A DNA stretch of 64,000 nucleotides from Thalassobaculum fulvum (GCF_014652915.1 NZ_BMZS01000011.1:1-64000); one strand, 5' to 3'. Counted from the first letter of the stretch, positions 1 to 8,463 are shown. Notes: generated by a model not told the origin, from the sequence alone. Program-made: numbers and translations.

Positions 1-551
1 GCCGGCGGCTGCCAGCGCGCCAGCGCCGGGATGGCCGCCCGGCCGAGGGCGTGGGCCGCCACCAGGGTGGCCACCGCCGTGGCGGCGTCGGGCAGGGCGC
101 TCAGCGCCGCCAGCTTGGCGGCCGTCACCAGGACCAGCGCCAGCACGCCGTAGCTGCCGATATGGCTGTCGCGCATGATCCGGCGCTTGGCCTCGGCATC
201 GCGGCCGCCGCCGAAGCCGTCGGCGACGTCGGCCAGCCCGTCCTCGTGCAGCGCGCCGGTCGCCAGCGCCGAGGCGGAAACCGCGACGATCGCCGCCACG
301 GTCGCCGGCAGGCCGAAGCCGTCGGCGACCCACCAGCCGAACGCCGCGATCAGTCCGACCGCGACGCCGACCGCCGGGAACGCCCAGGCGGCGTCCATCA
401 GCCGGCGGTCGTGCGGCAGCGTGCCGGGCCAGGGCAGGCGGGTCAGGAACGCGGTCGCCAGGCCGAGCTCGTCCGGCCAGGCGCGGGTCGGCCGGCCCGA
501 GATCGGGCTTCGTGAATTCTGATCTCCGGGGCGTGACGCGTCGTCCTGCAT
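1..551 (-). CDS. cobS: Adenosylcobinamide-GDP ribazoletransferase (partial, 3' end outside window)
   Basis: Membrane enzyme that joins adenosylcobinamide-GDP to alpha-ribazole in the last part of cobalamin assembly. About 183 residues are visible; the C-terminus lies beyond the left edge. The family signature is clear: a hydrophobic first third, then HEDGLADVADGFGGG at about residues 105-119, followed by RRIMRDSHIGSYG, the conserved acidic and phosphate-binding region of CobS. The start is the ATG at 549-551, with GGAAG just upstream. It is divergent from cobT across about 100 bases, and the two products act on the same lower-ligand branch. No cobalamin riboswitch was recognised in that gap. 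Confidence 0.93.
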   Translation of the reverse strand, partial: MQDDASRPGDQNSRSPISGRPTRAWPDELGLATAFLTRLPWPGTLPHDRRLMDAAWAFPAVGVAVGLIAAFGWWVADGFGLPATVAAIVAVSASALATGALHEDGLADVADGFGGGRDAEAKRRIMRDSHIGSYGVLALVLVTAAKLAALSALPDAATAVATLVAAHALGRAAIPALARWQPP

Positions 552-652
552 CGCTTCCGTGTCGGTGTGGGCTTTGCCGCGAGACCCCAACGCGGTTATA
601 GCCTCGCCAGCGAAAACGCAATCCCGCCGGCGATCCGGCAGCGCGAGGCCCG

Positions 653-1684
653 ATGTCCGAGAAACACCTCGACCCCAACACCGTCTCCCTCGACGAGATG
701 CGGGCGCTGTTCCGCGAGCTGCCCGGCCCCGACCTGGAGGCCGGCACCCAGGCGGCGGCCCGCGAGACCCAGCTGACCAAGCCGCGCGGCGCGCTCGGCC
801 GGCTGGAGGAGCTGGCGGCCTGGCTGGCGACCTGGCAGGGCAGGCACCCGCCGCAGATGCAGCACCCGCGGACCGCGGTGTTCGCCGGCAACCACGGGGT
901 CGCGGCCCTGGGCGTGTCGGCCTATCCGTCCGAGGTGACGGCGCAGATGGTGCAGAACTTCATCGCCGGCGGTGCCGCGGTGAACCAGCTGTGCCGGGCC
1001 TTCGACGCCGACCTCAGGGTCTACGAGATGGCGCTCGAGCAGCCGACCGCCGACTTCACCCAGGGCCCGGCGATGACCGGCGAGGAATGCGCCCGCGCCA
1101 TGGCCTACGGGATGATGGCGGTCGAGCCGAACCTGGACGTGCTGTGCCTCGGCGAGATGGGCATCGGCAACACCACCTCGGCGGCGGCGCTGGCCTGCGC
1201 GCTGTTCGGCGGCGAGCCGGAGGAGTGGGTCGGCCGCGGCACCGGCGTCGCCGGCGCGGCGCTGGAGACCAAGACCCGGGTGGTGCGCGAGGGCGTCGAG
1301 CGGCACCGCGGCTCCGGCGACCCGCTCGACCTGCTGGCCGCGCTCGGCGGGCTGGAGCTGGCGGCGATCGCCGGCGCGGTGCTGGCGGCCCGGCTGGCCC
1401 GCACCCCGGTGGTGCTGGACGGCTTCGCCTGCACGGTGGCGGCGTCGGTGCTGTGGAAGATCGACCCGAAGGCCCTGGAGCACTGCATCGTCGGCCACCG
1501 CTCGGTCGAGCCCGGCCACACCCGGCTGCTGGAGGCGATCGGCAAGGAGCCGCTGTTCGACTTCGGCATGCGGCTCGGCGAGGGCTCGGGCGCGACCCTG
1601 GCGATCGGCGTGCTGAAGGCGGCGGTCGAGTGCCACGGCGGCATGGCGACCTTCGCCGACGCCGGGGTGTCGGGGCCGGCATGA
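653..1684 (+). CDS. cobT: Nicotinate-nucleotide-dimethylbenzimidazole phosphoribosyltransferase
   Basis: Cytoplasmic enzyme that activates the lower ligand of cobalamin by transferring phosphoribose from nicotinate mononucleotide to 5,6-dimethylbenzimidazole, giving the alpha-ribazole phosphate used by CobS. It is 343 residues, usual for the family. Visible hallmarks are TKPRGALGRLEELA at about 42-55, the FAGNHGV segment, GEMGIGNTTSAAA in the middle, and LGEGSGA near the C-terminus, where Glu310 matches the catalytic Glu of Salmonella CobT. It is divergent from cobS, and its stop overlaps the start of the downstream Nudix gene (ATGA), so the two are probably co-transcribed. Confidence 0.95.
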   Translation: MSEKHLDPNTVSLDEMRALFRELPGPDLEAGTQAAARETQLTKPRGALGRLEELAAWLATWQGRHPPQMQHPRTAVFAGNHGVAALGVSAYPSEVTAQMVQNFIAGGAAVNQLCRAFDADLRVYEMALEQPTADFTQGPAMTGEECARAMAYGMMAVEPNLDVLCLGEMGIGNTTSAAALACALFGGEPEEWVGRGTGVAGAALETKTRVVREGVERHRGSGDPLDLLAALGGLELAAIAGAVLAARLARTPVVLDGFACTVAASVLWKIDPKALEHCIVGHRSVEPGHTRLLEAIGKEPLFDFGMRLGEGSGATLAIGVLKAAVECHGGMATFADAGVSGPA

Positions 1685-2310
1685 GCGGCGGCGGCCAGGA
1701 CGGCGGTGACGGTACGGGCCCGGTCAGGCCGCGGCCCTGGACGGTCGAATCGAGCCGGATCGAATACCAGGACCGGTTCCTGACCCACCGCATGGACCGC
1801 TGCATCACCGAGCGCGGCAACGTCCTCGACCCGTTCCACATCCTCGAGTTCAAGGGCTGGTGCCACGCGGTGGCGCTGACCCCGGCCGGCGAGCTGGTGC
1901 TGGTCGAGGAGTACCGGCACGGCGGCGGCGCGGTGGTCCGCGGCCTGCCGGCCGGAACCGTCGAGCCGGGCGAGGACCCGGCCGCCACGGTGGCGCGCGA
2001 GCTGACCGAGGAGACCGGTTACGTCGCCGACACCTGGATCGAGCTGCCGGTCATGTGGGCCAACCCGGCGACCCAGACCAACCGGGCGTACACCTACCTG
2101 GCGCTCGACGCCCGGCCGACCGGCACCCGGAACCTCGACCCCGGCGAGACCATCGCGGTGGTGCTGAAGCCGGCGGCCGAGGCGTTCCGCGAGCTGATGG
2201 CCGGCGGCTGGTGCACCACCTCGCTGCACGTCGCCAGCCTGCTGATGGCGCGCGAGTACGCCCGCGCCCACGCCGCCGAGGACCCGCGGCTGGCGCCGCT
2301 GGCGGGGTAG
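1681..2310 (+). CDS. Nudix hydrolase (ADP-ribose pyrophosphatase-like)
   Basis: Hydrolase of 209 residues that should cleave a nucleoside diphosphate linked to another group; ADP-ribose or a related sugar nucleotide is the likeliest substrate from its resemblance to the NudF group. The Nudix box is complete at residues 92-114 (G, five residues, E, seven residues, then RELTEETGY), supplying the Mg-binding glutamates. The start is the ATG at 1681, overlapping the cobT stop by four bases, which implies translational coupling. A link to cobalamin synthesis is suggested only by this position. Substrate not determinable from sequence. Confidence 0.88.
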   Translation: MSGGGQDGGDGTGPVRPRPWTVESSRIEYQDRFLTHRMDRCITERGNVLDPFHILEFKGWCHAVALTPAGELVLVEEYRHGGGAVVRGLPAGTVEPGEDPAATVARELTEETGYVADTWIELPVMWANPATQTNRAYTYLALDARPTGTRNLDPGETIAVVLKPAAEAFRELMAGGWCTTSLHVASLLMAREYARAHAAEDPRLAPLAG

Positions 2311-2325
2311 GGCGCCCGGCGCAGC

Positions 2326-2624
2326 GTGGGTTCCGGATCGTCTGCGCCCGGGCGGCGCATCCGTCCGGAATGACGTAGGAAAGCAGGCGGGCCAGCTCAG
2401 CCGCGAGCGCGCTGGGGACACTCCACCCGTCGTCATCCCGGTGCGGTCGCCGAGCGACCGACTCCGGGATCCATGGGTCAACCTGGGGGCGAGCGGACGC
2501 GTGGATCCCGGAGTCCGCGGTGCGGCTCCGGGATGACGAATGTGGGGGATCGGTGGCGTCCGCTTCCTCTCTCAGTCGTCATTCCGGAGCGGGCCGCCGC
2601 AGGCGGACAGCATCCGGAACCCAC
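2326..2624. repeat. Cluster of three palindromic intergenic repeats
   Basis: The 390-base gap between the Nudix gene and the next gene has no convincing gene and is largely filled by short palindromes. Copy 1 (2326-2375) runs from GTGGGTTCCGGA to CCGGAATGACG. Copy 2 (2430-2540) is a double hairpin: CGTCATCCCGG to CCGGGATCCA, then TGGATCCCGGAG to CCGGGATGACGA, the two halves being inverted. Copy 3 (2577-2624) runs CGTCATTCCGGA to CCGGAACCCAC and is the reverse complement in type of copy 1. The same family recurs near 18.1, 25.7, 42.7 and 57.2 kb. Confidence 0.8.
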
Positions 2625-2700
2625 CCGCCGCTCCGACGCATCCGCTTGATCCGCTGAGGAACTTCGTGAAAGGTCTTGGCGGACACACCGGAGAACCCCG

Positions 2701-3732
2701 ATGCGCGTCGTCGCCACAGACCGCCACATCGCCCACGCGCCGAGCGGGTTCATCGCCCGCGGCAACCGAGTCGCCAACCCGGAGACCCCGGAGCGGGCGG
2801 CGATCTTCCGGCGCGCGGTCGAAGCCGGCGGGCATGCGGTGATCGAGGCCGGCGAGCACGGCCTGGCGCCGGTCGCGGCGATCCACGCCGCCGACTACCT
2901 GGAGTTCCTGGAGACCGGCTGGGCCGAGTGGGAGCAGCTGCCGGACCACGCGCCGGAGATCCTGCCGAACGTGCATCCCGGGCGGAACATGTCGATCCAC
3001 CCGACCCACATCGTCGGCAAGGCCGGCCACTACCAGGCCGACACCGCCTGCCCGATCGGACCCGGTACCTGGGCAGGCGCGCGCGCCTCGGCCGACGTGG
3101 CGGTCACCGCGGCCGACCTGGTGGCGGCCGACGGCGGCCCGGCCTATGCGCTGTGCCGGCCGCCGGGGCACCACGCCTATGCCGACCAGGCCGGCGGGTT
3201 CTGCTTCCTGAACAACTCGGCGATCGCCGCCCAGCGGCTTCGGGAGTCCGGCGCGAAGCGCGTCACCGTTCTCGACGTCGACGTGCACCACGGCAACGGC
3301 ACCCAGGGCATCTTCTACCGCCGGGCCGACGTGCAGACCGTGTCGATCCACGGCGACCCGCATGCCTACTACCCGTTCTTCACCGGCTATACCGACGAGA
3401 TCGGCGCCGGCCCGGGCCGCGGCGCCAACCTGAACCTGCCGCTGCCGCGCGGCACCGGCGACGGCGGCTACCTGGAGACCCTGGGGGGCGCGCTGGCGGC
3501 GGTCGAGGCGTTCCGGCCGGACGTGCTGGTGGTCGCCCTCGGGCTCGACCCGTCGGAGAAGGATCCGCTGGCGTTCCTGGCGGTCACCACCGACGGGTTC
3601 CGGCGGATCGGCGAGCGGATCGGCCGGACCTCGTACCCGACCCTGATCGTCCAGGAGGGCGGTTACGTCTCCGACATCCTCGGCGACAACCTGGCGGCGG
3701 TGCTCGCCGGGTTCGAGGCCGGGCGGGGGTAG
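2701..3732 (+). CDS. Histone deacetylase family protein / acetylpolyamine amidohydrolase
   Basis: Zinc amidohydrolase of 343 residues that should remove acetyl groups from acetylpolyamines or acetyl-lysine; bacterial class II members mostly act on small acetylated amines. The active site is complete: RPPGHHA at 153-159 with the His157-His158 pair, DVDVHHGNGTQ at 192-202 (zinc ligands Asp194 and His196), the third zinc Asp283 in GLDPSEKDPL, and the transition-state Tyr322 in QEGGY. The start is ATG 2701, with GGAG about ten bases upstream. It stands alone, between a repeat cluster and a TRAP binding protein. The substrate is inference. Confidence 0.9.
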   Translation: MRVVATDRHIAHAPSGFIARGNRVANPETPERAAIFRRAVEAGGHAVIEAGEHGLAPVAAIHAADYLEFLETGWAEWEQLPDHAPEILPNVHPGRNMSIHPTHIVGKAGHYQADTACPIGPGTWAGARASADVAVTAADLVAADGGPAYALCRPPGHHAYADQAGGFCFLNNSAIAAQRLRESGAKRVTVLDVDVHHGNGTQGIFYRRADVQTVSIHGDPHAYYPFFTGYTDEIGAGPGRGANLNLPLPRGTGDGGYLETLGGALAAVEAFRPDVLVVALGLDPSEKDPLAFLAVTTDGFRRIGERIGRTSYPTLIVQEGGYVSDILGDNLAAVLAGFEAGRG

Positions 3733-3850
3733 CCGTCACGGCGCCACTTCGGCCGCTGGCAGGTCTGGGGTGCATTCGCGGCCCGCGGTCGGCTAGGATT
3801 TCGACTTCGACTGACTCAACAGACAAACAGACAACTCGGAGGAGACGCGT

Positions 3851-4951
3851 ATGGACCGCCGTAATTTCATCAAGACCGCCGGCACGGGAGCCGTCGCCGG
3901 CGTTGCTGCGACCACGCTTGCCACTCCGGCCATCACCCAGAGCCGCATCCCCCTGGTGATCGTCTCCAGCTGGCCGCGCGACTTCCCGGGCCTCGGTACG
4001 GGGGCGCAGCGCCTCGCAGCGCGGATCGAACGGCTGACCGAAGGCCGGTTCGACGTGCAGTACTTCGCGGCCGGCGAGCGGGTCGGCGCCTTCGACGCCT
4101 TCGACGCCGTCGCGTCCGGCGACGCCCAGGCCTATCACTCGGCGGACTACTACTGGAAGGGCAAGCATCCGGGCTGGGCGTACTTCACCTCGGTACCCTT
4201 CGGCCTCACCTACACCGAGCATGCGGCATGGCTGAACTGGCGCGACGGCCAGCAGCTCTGGGACGAGCTCGCCGCCGAGTTCGGGCTGAAGTGCCTGGCC
4301 CCGGGCAACACCGGCGTCCAGATGGGCGGCTGGTTCAACAAGGAGATCAACTCGGCGGAGGACCTCAAGGGTCTGAAGATGCGCATCCCCGGCCTCGGCG
4401 GCGACGTCATGGCCAAGCTCGGCGCCTCGCCGGTGTCCCTGCCGGGCGGCCAGATCTACGAGAACCTGGTCTCCGGCGCGATCGACGCGACCGAATGGGT
4501 CGGCCCCTGGAACGACTACTTCATGAAGTTCTACGAGGCGGCCAAGTACTACTACTATCCGGGCATGCACGAACCCGGCGGGCCGCAGTCCTTCGGCATG
4601 AACAAGTCCTGGTGGGAGAGCCTGTCCGCGACCGACCAGGAAATCATCAAGGCGGCCTGCGAGGCCGAGTTCCTCAACCTGATGGCCGAGTTCAACGCCA
4701 ACAACGGCAGGTATCTCACCAAGCTGATCGACGAGCACGGCGTCCAGCTGCGCAAGTTCAACGACGATGTCTACGATGCGTTCGGCAGCGCCGCCGAAGC
4801 GGTCTTCGAGGAGACCCGGCAGCACAGCGATCTCGCCAACCGCATCCACGAGAGCTTCGTCGCGGCGCGGGCGGATGTCGGCCGCTGGATGAACCTCTCG
4901 GACGCGGCCTACTACGCGCAGCGCAACCGCGTCCTCAAGATGGCCGGCTGA
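3851..4951 (+). CDS. TRAP transporter substrate-binding protein (DctP/TakP family), Tat-exported
   Basis: Periplasmic binding protein of 366 residues for a tripartite ATP-independent transporter. The N-terminus is a twin-arginine signal (DRRNFIKTAG at 2-11, then an Ala/Thr-rich hydrophobic stretch to about residue 30). The body shows DctP-family features: a WFNKEINS-type segment, DLKGLKMRIPG, then GAIDATEWVGPWNDY, the region that in TakP-like proteins contacts a carboxylate ligand. The likely ligand is a 2-oxo acid or similar carboxylate. AGGAGAC precedes the start closely. No small or large membrane subunit (DctQ, DctM) is adjacent, so the partner must lie elsewhere. Confidence 0.9.
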   Translation: MDRRNFIKTAGTGAVAGVAATTLATPAITQSRIPLVIVSSWPRDFPGLGTGAQRLAARIERLTEGRFDVQYFAAGERVGAFDAFDAVASGDAQAYHSADYYWKGKHPGWAYFTSVPFGLTYTEHAAWLNWRDGQQLWDELAAEFGLKCLAPGNTGVQMGGWFNKEINSAEDLKGLKMRIPGLGGDVMAKLGASPVSLPGGQIYENLVSGAIDATEWVGPWNDYFMKFYEAAKYYYYPGMHEPGGPQSFGMNKSWWESLSATDQEIIKAACEAEFLNLMAEFNANNGRYLTKLIDEHGVQLRKFNDDVYDAFGSAAEAVFEETRQHSDLANRIHESFVAARADVGRWMNLSDAAYYAQRNRVLKMAG

Positions 4952-5173
4952 TCGGCCCGGGCGGCCCGGCCCGACGGCCGGCCGCCCGTTCGCCGACCCC
5001 GACCAACCGTGTCGCCGGGCGGCCCGGAGGGGCCCGCCCGGCGCGCGGATCGCGACGCCGGGAGCACACGACGAAGACCGGGGTGCGAGTCGGGATGATT
5101 GCCGGGGCGGCCCGGCGGGGCGACTATCGCAGAACGAGCCCGACGCCGACACCGAGGAGCCGCCACGCCGTCC

Positions 5174-6145
5174 ATGGCGAATCCATCGCTTCCCTACGCC
5201 CTGCTGCGCGCGGGGCTGATTCCGCCGGGCCGCTATCTCGAGGCGGTGCTGCTGTCGCGTGACGACGCCTTGTGGCACCGCTGGGGGCGCAATGCGCTGC
5301 TGGCCCTGGCGGTCGGGCAGATCCTGACCGGTATCGCCTTCTTCTTCGCCTTCAACTGGGCCGAGCTGCCGCCGTTCGCCAAGCTCGGGCTGATCCAGGG
5401 CGGCATCGTGCTGTGCGCCGCCGGCGCCTGGATCGGCCGCCGGCACCAAATCGCCTGGGAGGCGCTGCTGACCGCGGCGGCGGCGCTGGTCGGGATGCTG
5501 CTGGCGGTGTTCGGGCAGATCTACCAGACCGGCGCCGACGCCTACACGCTGTTCGTCGGCTGGGGGCTGCTGATCCTGCCCTGGGTGGTGCTGGCGCGGG
5601 CGTTGCCGCTGTGGGTGCTGTGGCTGACGGTCGCCGGGCTCGGCGGCTTCGCCTATGCGATCCAGGTCGCGATCCCGCTGGACCGGATCGACGCCGAGAC
5701 GACGACGGTGCTGGTGGCGGCGTTCTACGCGGTGGCACTGCTGGCGCGCGAGCTCGGTGTTCGGCTCGGTCTCGCCTGGCTGCGGCCGCTGTGGCTGCGC
5801 CGGCTGCTGGTGTTCGTCATCCTGGCCCTGACTTTCTGGCTCGCGGCACCGGTGGTCCTGGACTTCGGCTTCGGGGTCGAGGACGGCCGGCTGGCGCTCG
5901 CCGGCTTCCTGCTGGCCACGGTCAGCGTCGGCGTCGGCTACACTTGGCAGCGCGACCTGCCGGCCGTAGTCCTGGCGGTGCTCGCCGCCAGCCTGTTCCT
6001 GTGCACGATCGGTCTGCGGGTGGCGGTCGACACCGACGACCTGGTGGGCGGCTCGTTCCTGCTGCTGGCGGTGGTGGCGGGGGTGTTCGGCGGCGCGCTG
6101 GCCCTGCTGCGCCGGCTGAGGATGTGGATGCTGGCCCATGGCTGA
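5174..6145 (+). CDS. DUF2157 domain membrane protein
   Basis: Polytopic membrane protein of about 323 residues, function unknown. After a short amphipathic N-terminus it has about nine hydrophobic segments, including IAFFFAFNWAELPPFAKLG, the characteristic opening of DUF2157. The chosen start (MANPSLPYAL) is the ATG at 5174, with GAGGAG about 13 bases upstream; an upstream in-frame start at 5099 would add a low-complexity Arg/Ala tail and is less likely. It heads a three-gene operon whose members overlap by 8 bases each (6138-6145 and 7177-7184), which argues for one complex. The 222 bases before it hold no recognisable gene. Confidence 0.85.
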   Translation: MANPSLPYALLRAGLIPPGRYLEAVLLSRDDALWHRWGRNALLALAVGQILTGIAFFFAFNWAELPPFAKLGLIQGGIVLCAAGAWIGRRHQIAWEALLTAAAALVGMLLAVFGQIYQTGADAYTLFVGWGLLILPWVVLARALPLWVLWLTVAGLGGFAYAIQVAIPLDRIDAETTTVLVAAFYAVALLARELGVRLGLAWLRPLWLRRLLVFVILALTFWLAAPVVLDFGFGVEDGRLALAGFLLATVSVGVGYTWQRDLPAVVLAVLAASLFLCTIGLRVAVDTDDLVGGSFLLLAVVAGVFGGALALLRRLRMWMLAHG

Positions 6146-7184
6146 CGGTCCCATGGCTGACGACACGCTCGACCGGCTGTGCCGCCGGTTCGCGCTGGAC
6201 GCCGAGGCGGTGCGTGCCGCCGTCGCCACGGCGGCCGGGCCGGACACGCCCTGGTACCTGCGGGCGGCGACCGGCTTCGGGGCCTGGCTGACGTCGGGTG
6301 CGATGATCCTGGCGGTCGGTTTCGCGCTCGCCCAGGCGTTCGGGGACGATCGCCTGCCGACGACGGCGGCGGGGTTCGGCGTGATCCTGGCGGTCGGCGC
6401 GGTGGTCCTGCACCGCGCCGGCGGCGGCGCGTTCGCCGGCCAGTTCGCGGTCGCCACCGCGCTGGCCGCGCAGGTGCTGATCGCCGGCGGGGTCGGCGGC
6501 GAGGTCGAATCCGTCGCGGTCGCGGCGGCGGTCGCCGGCGGCGTCGCCGCGGTGCTGGGGGCGGCCTTGCGCGATCCCGAGCATCAGTTCCTGGCCGCCG
6601 GCTTCGCGGTCGGGATCGTCCCGTGGGCGCTGCTCGAGAACGAGGTGCCGCACGCCGACGGCCTGCTGATCCTGGCGACCCTGCCGCCGGCCGTGGCCCT
6701 GCTGGTGCGGCCGCCGGCCCGGGTCGACCTGCGCGGCCTCGCCTTGGCGTTGCTGCTGGTGCCGCTGGCCAGCCTGGCGGTGTCCGGCCTGCTGGAGGTC
6801 GGGGACGAGGTCGACCGGCTGCCGAGCGCGGTCTACGCCGTCGGGCTGCTGGCGGTTCTCGGTCTGCTGTGGCGGGGTGCTGCGCCGGACCGGCGGCCGC
6901 TGGTGCTGGTCGGCGGCGCGGTCTCGGTGGTGCTCGGCGCGGTCACCGCGGCCGGCGTGCTCGGGTCGCTGCTGCTGCTGACCTTGGCCTACCTGCTGGG
7001 CAGCCGCATGCTGGCGGCGCTCGGCGCCGTCGCGCACGTGTGGTTCGTCTGGCGGTTCTACTACGACCTCGAACTGACCCTGCTGGAGAAGTCCGGGACG
7101 CTGGCCGCCGCCGGGTTGCTGCTGCTGGCGCTGTGGTGGGCCTGGAGCCGGATCGCCCCGAAGGTGGAGGCGGCCGATGGCTAG
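6138..7184 (+). CDS. DUF4401 domain membrane protein
   Basis: Second gene of the DUF2157 operon, encoding about 348 residues with roughly ten transmembrane segments. It has a short soluble head (about 35 residues), then WYLRAATGFGAWL leading into the membrane part, typical of DUF4401. Two ATGs lie five codons apart (6138 and 6153). The first overlaps the previous gene by 8 bases; the second directly begins the conserved region, so either could be used. The last residues overlap the next gene by 8 bases. No enzymatic motif is visible. Function unknown; co-occurrence with GDYXXLXY proteins is the known context of the family. Confidence 0.85.
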   Translation: MADGPMADDTLDRLCRRFALDAEAVRAAVATAAGPDTPWYLRAATGFGAWLTSGAMILAVGFALAQAFGDDRLPTTAAGFGVILAVGAVVLHRAGGGAFAGQFAVATALAAQVLIAGGVGGEVESVAVAAAVAGGVAAVLGAALRDPEHQFLAAGFAVGIVPWALLENEVPHADGLLILATLPPAVALLVRPPARVDLRGLALALLLVPLASLAVSGLLEVGDEVDRLPSAVYAVGLLAVLGLLWRGAAPDRRPLVLVGGAVSVVLGAVTAAGVLGSLLLLTLAYLLGSRMLAALGAVAHVWFVWRFYYDLELTLLEKSGTLAAAGLLLLALWWAWSRIAPKVEAADG

Positions 7185-7710
7185 GTTCTTGCCGGCGATC
7201 GGGCTGTGGGGCGGGCTGGCGCTGGTGCTGGTCGCGGTCAACCTGCTGATCGTCGAGAAGCAGCGGGTGCTGGACGACGGCCGCACCGTGCTGCTGGCGC
7301 TGCGGCCGGTCGATCCGCGCTCGCTGATCCAGGGCGACTACATGGAGCTGCGCTACCACGAGGCGCTGGTGCCGGCCGATGCCGCGGCGGACACCGCGTC
7401 GCCGGAGACCGACGGCCGCGTGGTGGTGGCGCTCGACGCCGACGGGGTGGCGACGTTCCGGCGCTTCGACGACGGCGGCCCGCTGGCGGCCGACGAGCAG
7501 CGGCTGCGCTACAAGCGCCGCGCCCCGTCCGGCCTGCAGCCCGACCCCGAGAACTCCGAGCTGTTCATCGGCGCCGAATCCTTCCTGTTCCAGGAGGGCC
7601 ACGCCGAGGCCTACGAGGAGGCGCGCTACGGCATCCTCAAGGTGGCCCCGGACGGCAGCAGCGTGCTGGCCGGGCTGGCCGATTCCGGACGCCGGCCGAT
7701 CCGGCCCTGA
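7177..7710 (+). CDS. GDYXXLXY domain protein
   Basis: Third gene of the DUF2157-DUF4401 operon, 177 residues. An N-terminal hydrophobic segment (about residues 7-27) should anchor it in the inner membrane with the rest outside the cytoplasm. The signature GDYMELRY falls at about 53-60, defining the GDYXXLXY family, and is preceded by RPVDPRSLIQ. The remainder is soluble with Arg/Tyr-rich stretches (QRLRYKRR). Biochemical role unknown. It overlaps the upstream gene by 8 bases, so the three are presumably translated together. It faces the DUF1989 gene tail to tail, with a hairpin between them. Confidence 0.85.
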   Translation: MARFLPAIGLWGGLALVLVAVNLLIVEKQRVLDDGRTVLLALRPVDPRSLIQGDYMELRYHEALVPADAAADTASPETDGRVVVALDADGVATFRRFDDGGPLAADEQRLRYKRRAPSGLQPDPENSELFIGAESFLFQEGHAEAYEEARYGILKVAPDGSSVLAGLADSGRRPIRP

Positions 7711-7712
7711 GC

Positions 7713-7732
7713 GGTCGCGGGCCGACGCGACC
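7713..7732. terminator. Hairpin between convergent genes
   Basis: Seven-base perfect stem GGTCGCG (7713-7719) and CGCGACC (7726-7732) with a six-base loop, lying between the stop of the GDYXXLXY gene and the stop of the convergent DUF1989 gene. There is no T-run on either side, so it may be a transcript-end hairpin rather than a classical intrinsic terminator. Confidence 0.45.
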
Positions 7733-7739
7733 CTCCGGG

Positions 7740-8348
7740 TCACACGACGGCGTACTGCACCTCGCGCGGGGTCCGGCCGGGCCCGTTGATGACCGTCACG
7801 TCCTGCGGGCAGGCCGACAGCACCACCACCGCGTCCATCTCCGCCCGCAGCCGGATGTAGTCGCCGGGCTTCGACTTCGGTGCGTCGCGGACCACCTCGT
7901 TGGCCGGCCCGACGGCCACGTTCATGAACAGGTTGAACGGCGGCGGCGTGCACGGGCAGGACAGGCCGATCTCGGCCAGTGCCTCGTGCAGGTTCTGCTC
8001 GCAGCTCCGGTGGCCGGGCGCGCAGCCGTGCTCTTCGTAGATCTCGGGGCTGCAGGCGCATAGCAGGGTGTCGTGGACGCCGGGCGAGGTGTCCTCGGTC
8101 ACCGTCAGGATCGGCCGGCGGCGGGTGGTCACCAGCGCATCGCCGACCGCCGGGACGACCTTGCTCAGCTTGGAGCGGGTGTGCTCCATCGACATGAACT
8201 CGCTGACGTCGGCGCGGCTGAACGCCCAGCAGTCCATGACCTGGGTGCCGTGGGTGTTGACCACCACCAGCTCGCGGCCCTTGTCGACCGGGATCGCGGC
8301 GCCGAAGCGGGCCGGGATGGTTTTCAGGTCACCGGCGAACGCCGCCAT
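7740..8348 (-). CDS. DUF1989 family protein (urea carboxylase-associated)
   Basis: Protein of 202 residues in the DUF1989 family, which includes the urea carboxylase-associated proteins and the two subunits of carboxyguanidine deiminase. Typical features are VNTHGTQVMDCWAF near residue 35, EHTRSKLSK, a run of cysteines (LLCACSP, CEQN, CPCTPPPFNLFMN) and the C-terminal SACPQDVTVINGPG segment. The start at 8348 is fixed by a strong AGGAGG seven bases upstream. No carboxylase or allophanate hydrolase gene is nearby, so this is a stand-alone member and its substrate is uncertain. Its leader contains alternative hairpins, described separately. It lies downstream of acs on the same strand. Confidence 0.85.
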   Translation of the reverse strand: MAAFAGDLKTIPARFGAAIPVDKGRELVVVNTHGTQVMDCWAFSRADVSEFMSMEHTRSKLSKVVPAVGDALVTTRRRPILTVTEDTSPGVHDTLLCACSPEIYEEHGCAPGHRSCEQNLHEALAEIGLSCPCTPPPFNLFMNVAVGPANEVVRDAPKSKPGDYIRLRAEMDAVVVLSACPQDVTVINGPGRTPREVQYAVV

Positions 8349-8401
8349 CGCACACCTCCTTGCTGCAGTGCAGCGCAAGTGAGGCAGCGTTCCGGCGGCC
8401 G

Positions 8402-8442
8402 GTCAACCGCCAGGCCTCCGCATCGTCGTCGATGCGGTTGAC
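8402..8442 (-). promoter_or_regulatory. Candidate structured leader with mutually exclusive hairpins
   Basis: On the minus strand, between acs and the DUF1989 gene, an 8-base perfect stem CCGCATCG/CGATGCGG closes an ACGA tetraloop (8418-8437). It overlaps a 9-base stem GTCAACCGC/GCGGTTGAC (8402-8410 with 8434-8442), so only one can form at a time. The segment ends about 54 bases before the DUF1989 start. Two-state pairing in a leader suggests attenuation or a small riboswitch. The ACGA loop recalls guanidine-II hairpins, but no second such hairpin was found, so the class is not assigned. Confidence 0.4.
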
Positions 8443-8463
8443 GGCAGCTCGGACTTTCGGGGC

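Noticed and set aside
552-652. Cobalamin riboswitch between cobS and cobT
   Set aside because: The gap is about 100 bases, too short for a full riboswitch on either strand, and the conserved B12-box core was not found.
2678-2840. A small gene before the deacetylase (open frames of about 100 codons in 2540-2842)
   Set aside because: They run through repeats and into the deacetylase in another frame, with Arg/Pro-rich composition typical of shadow frames.
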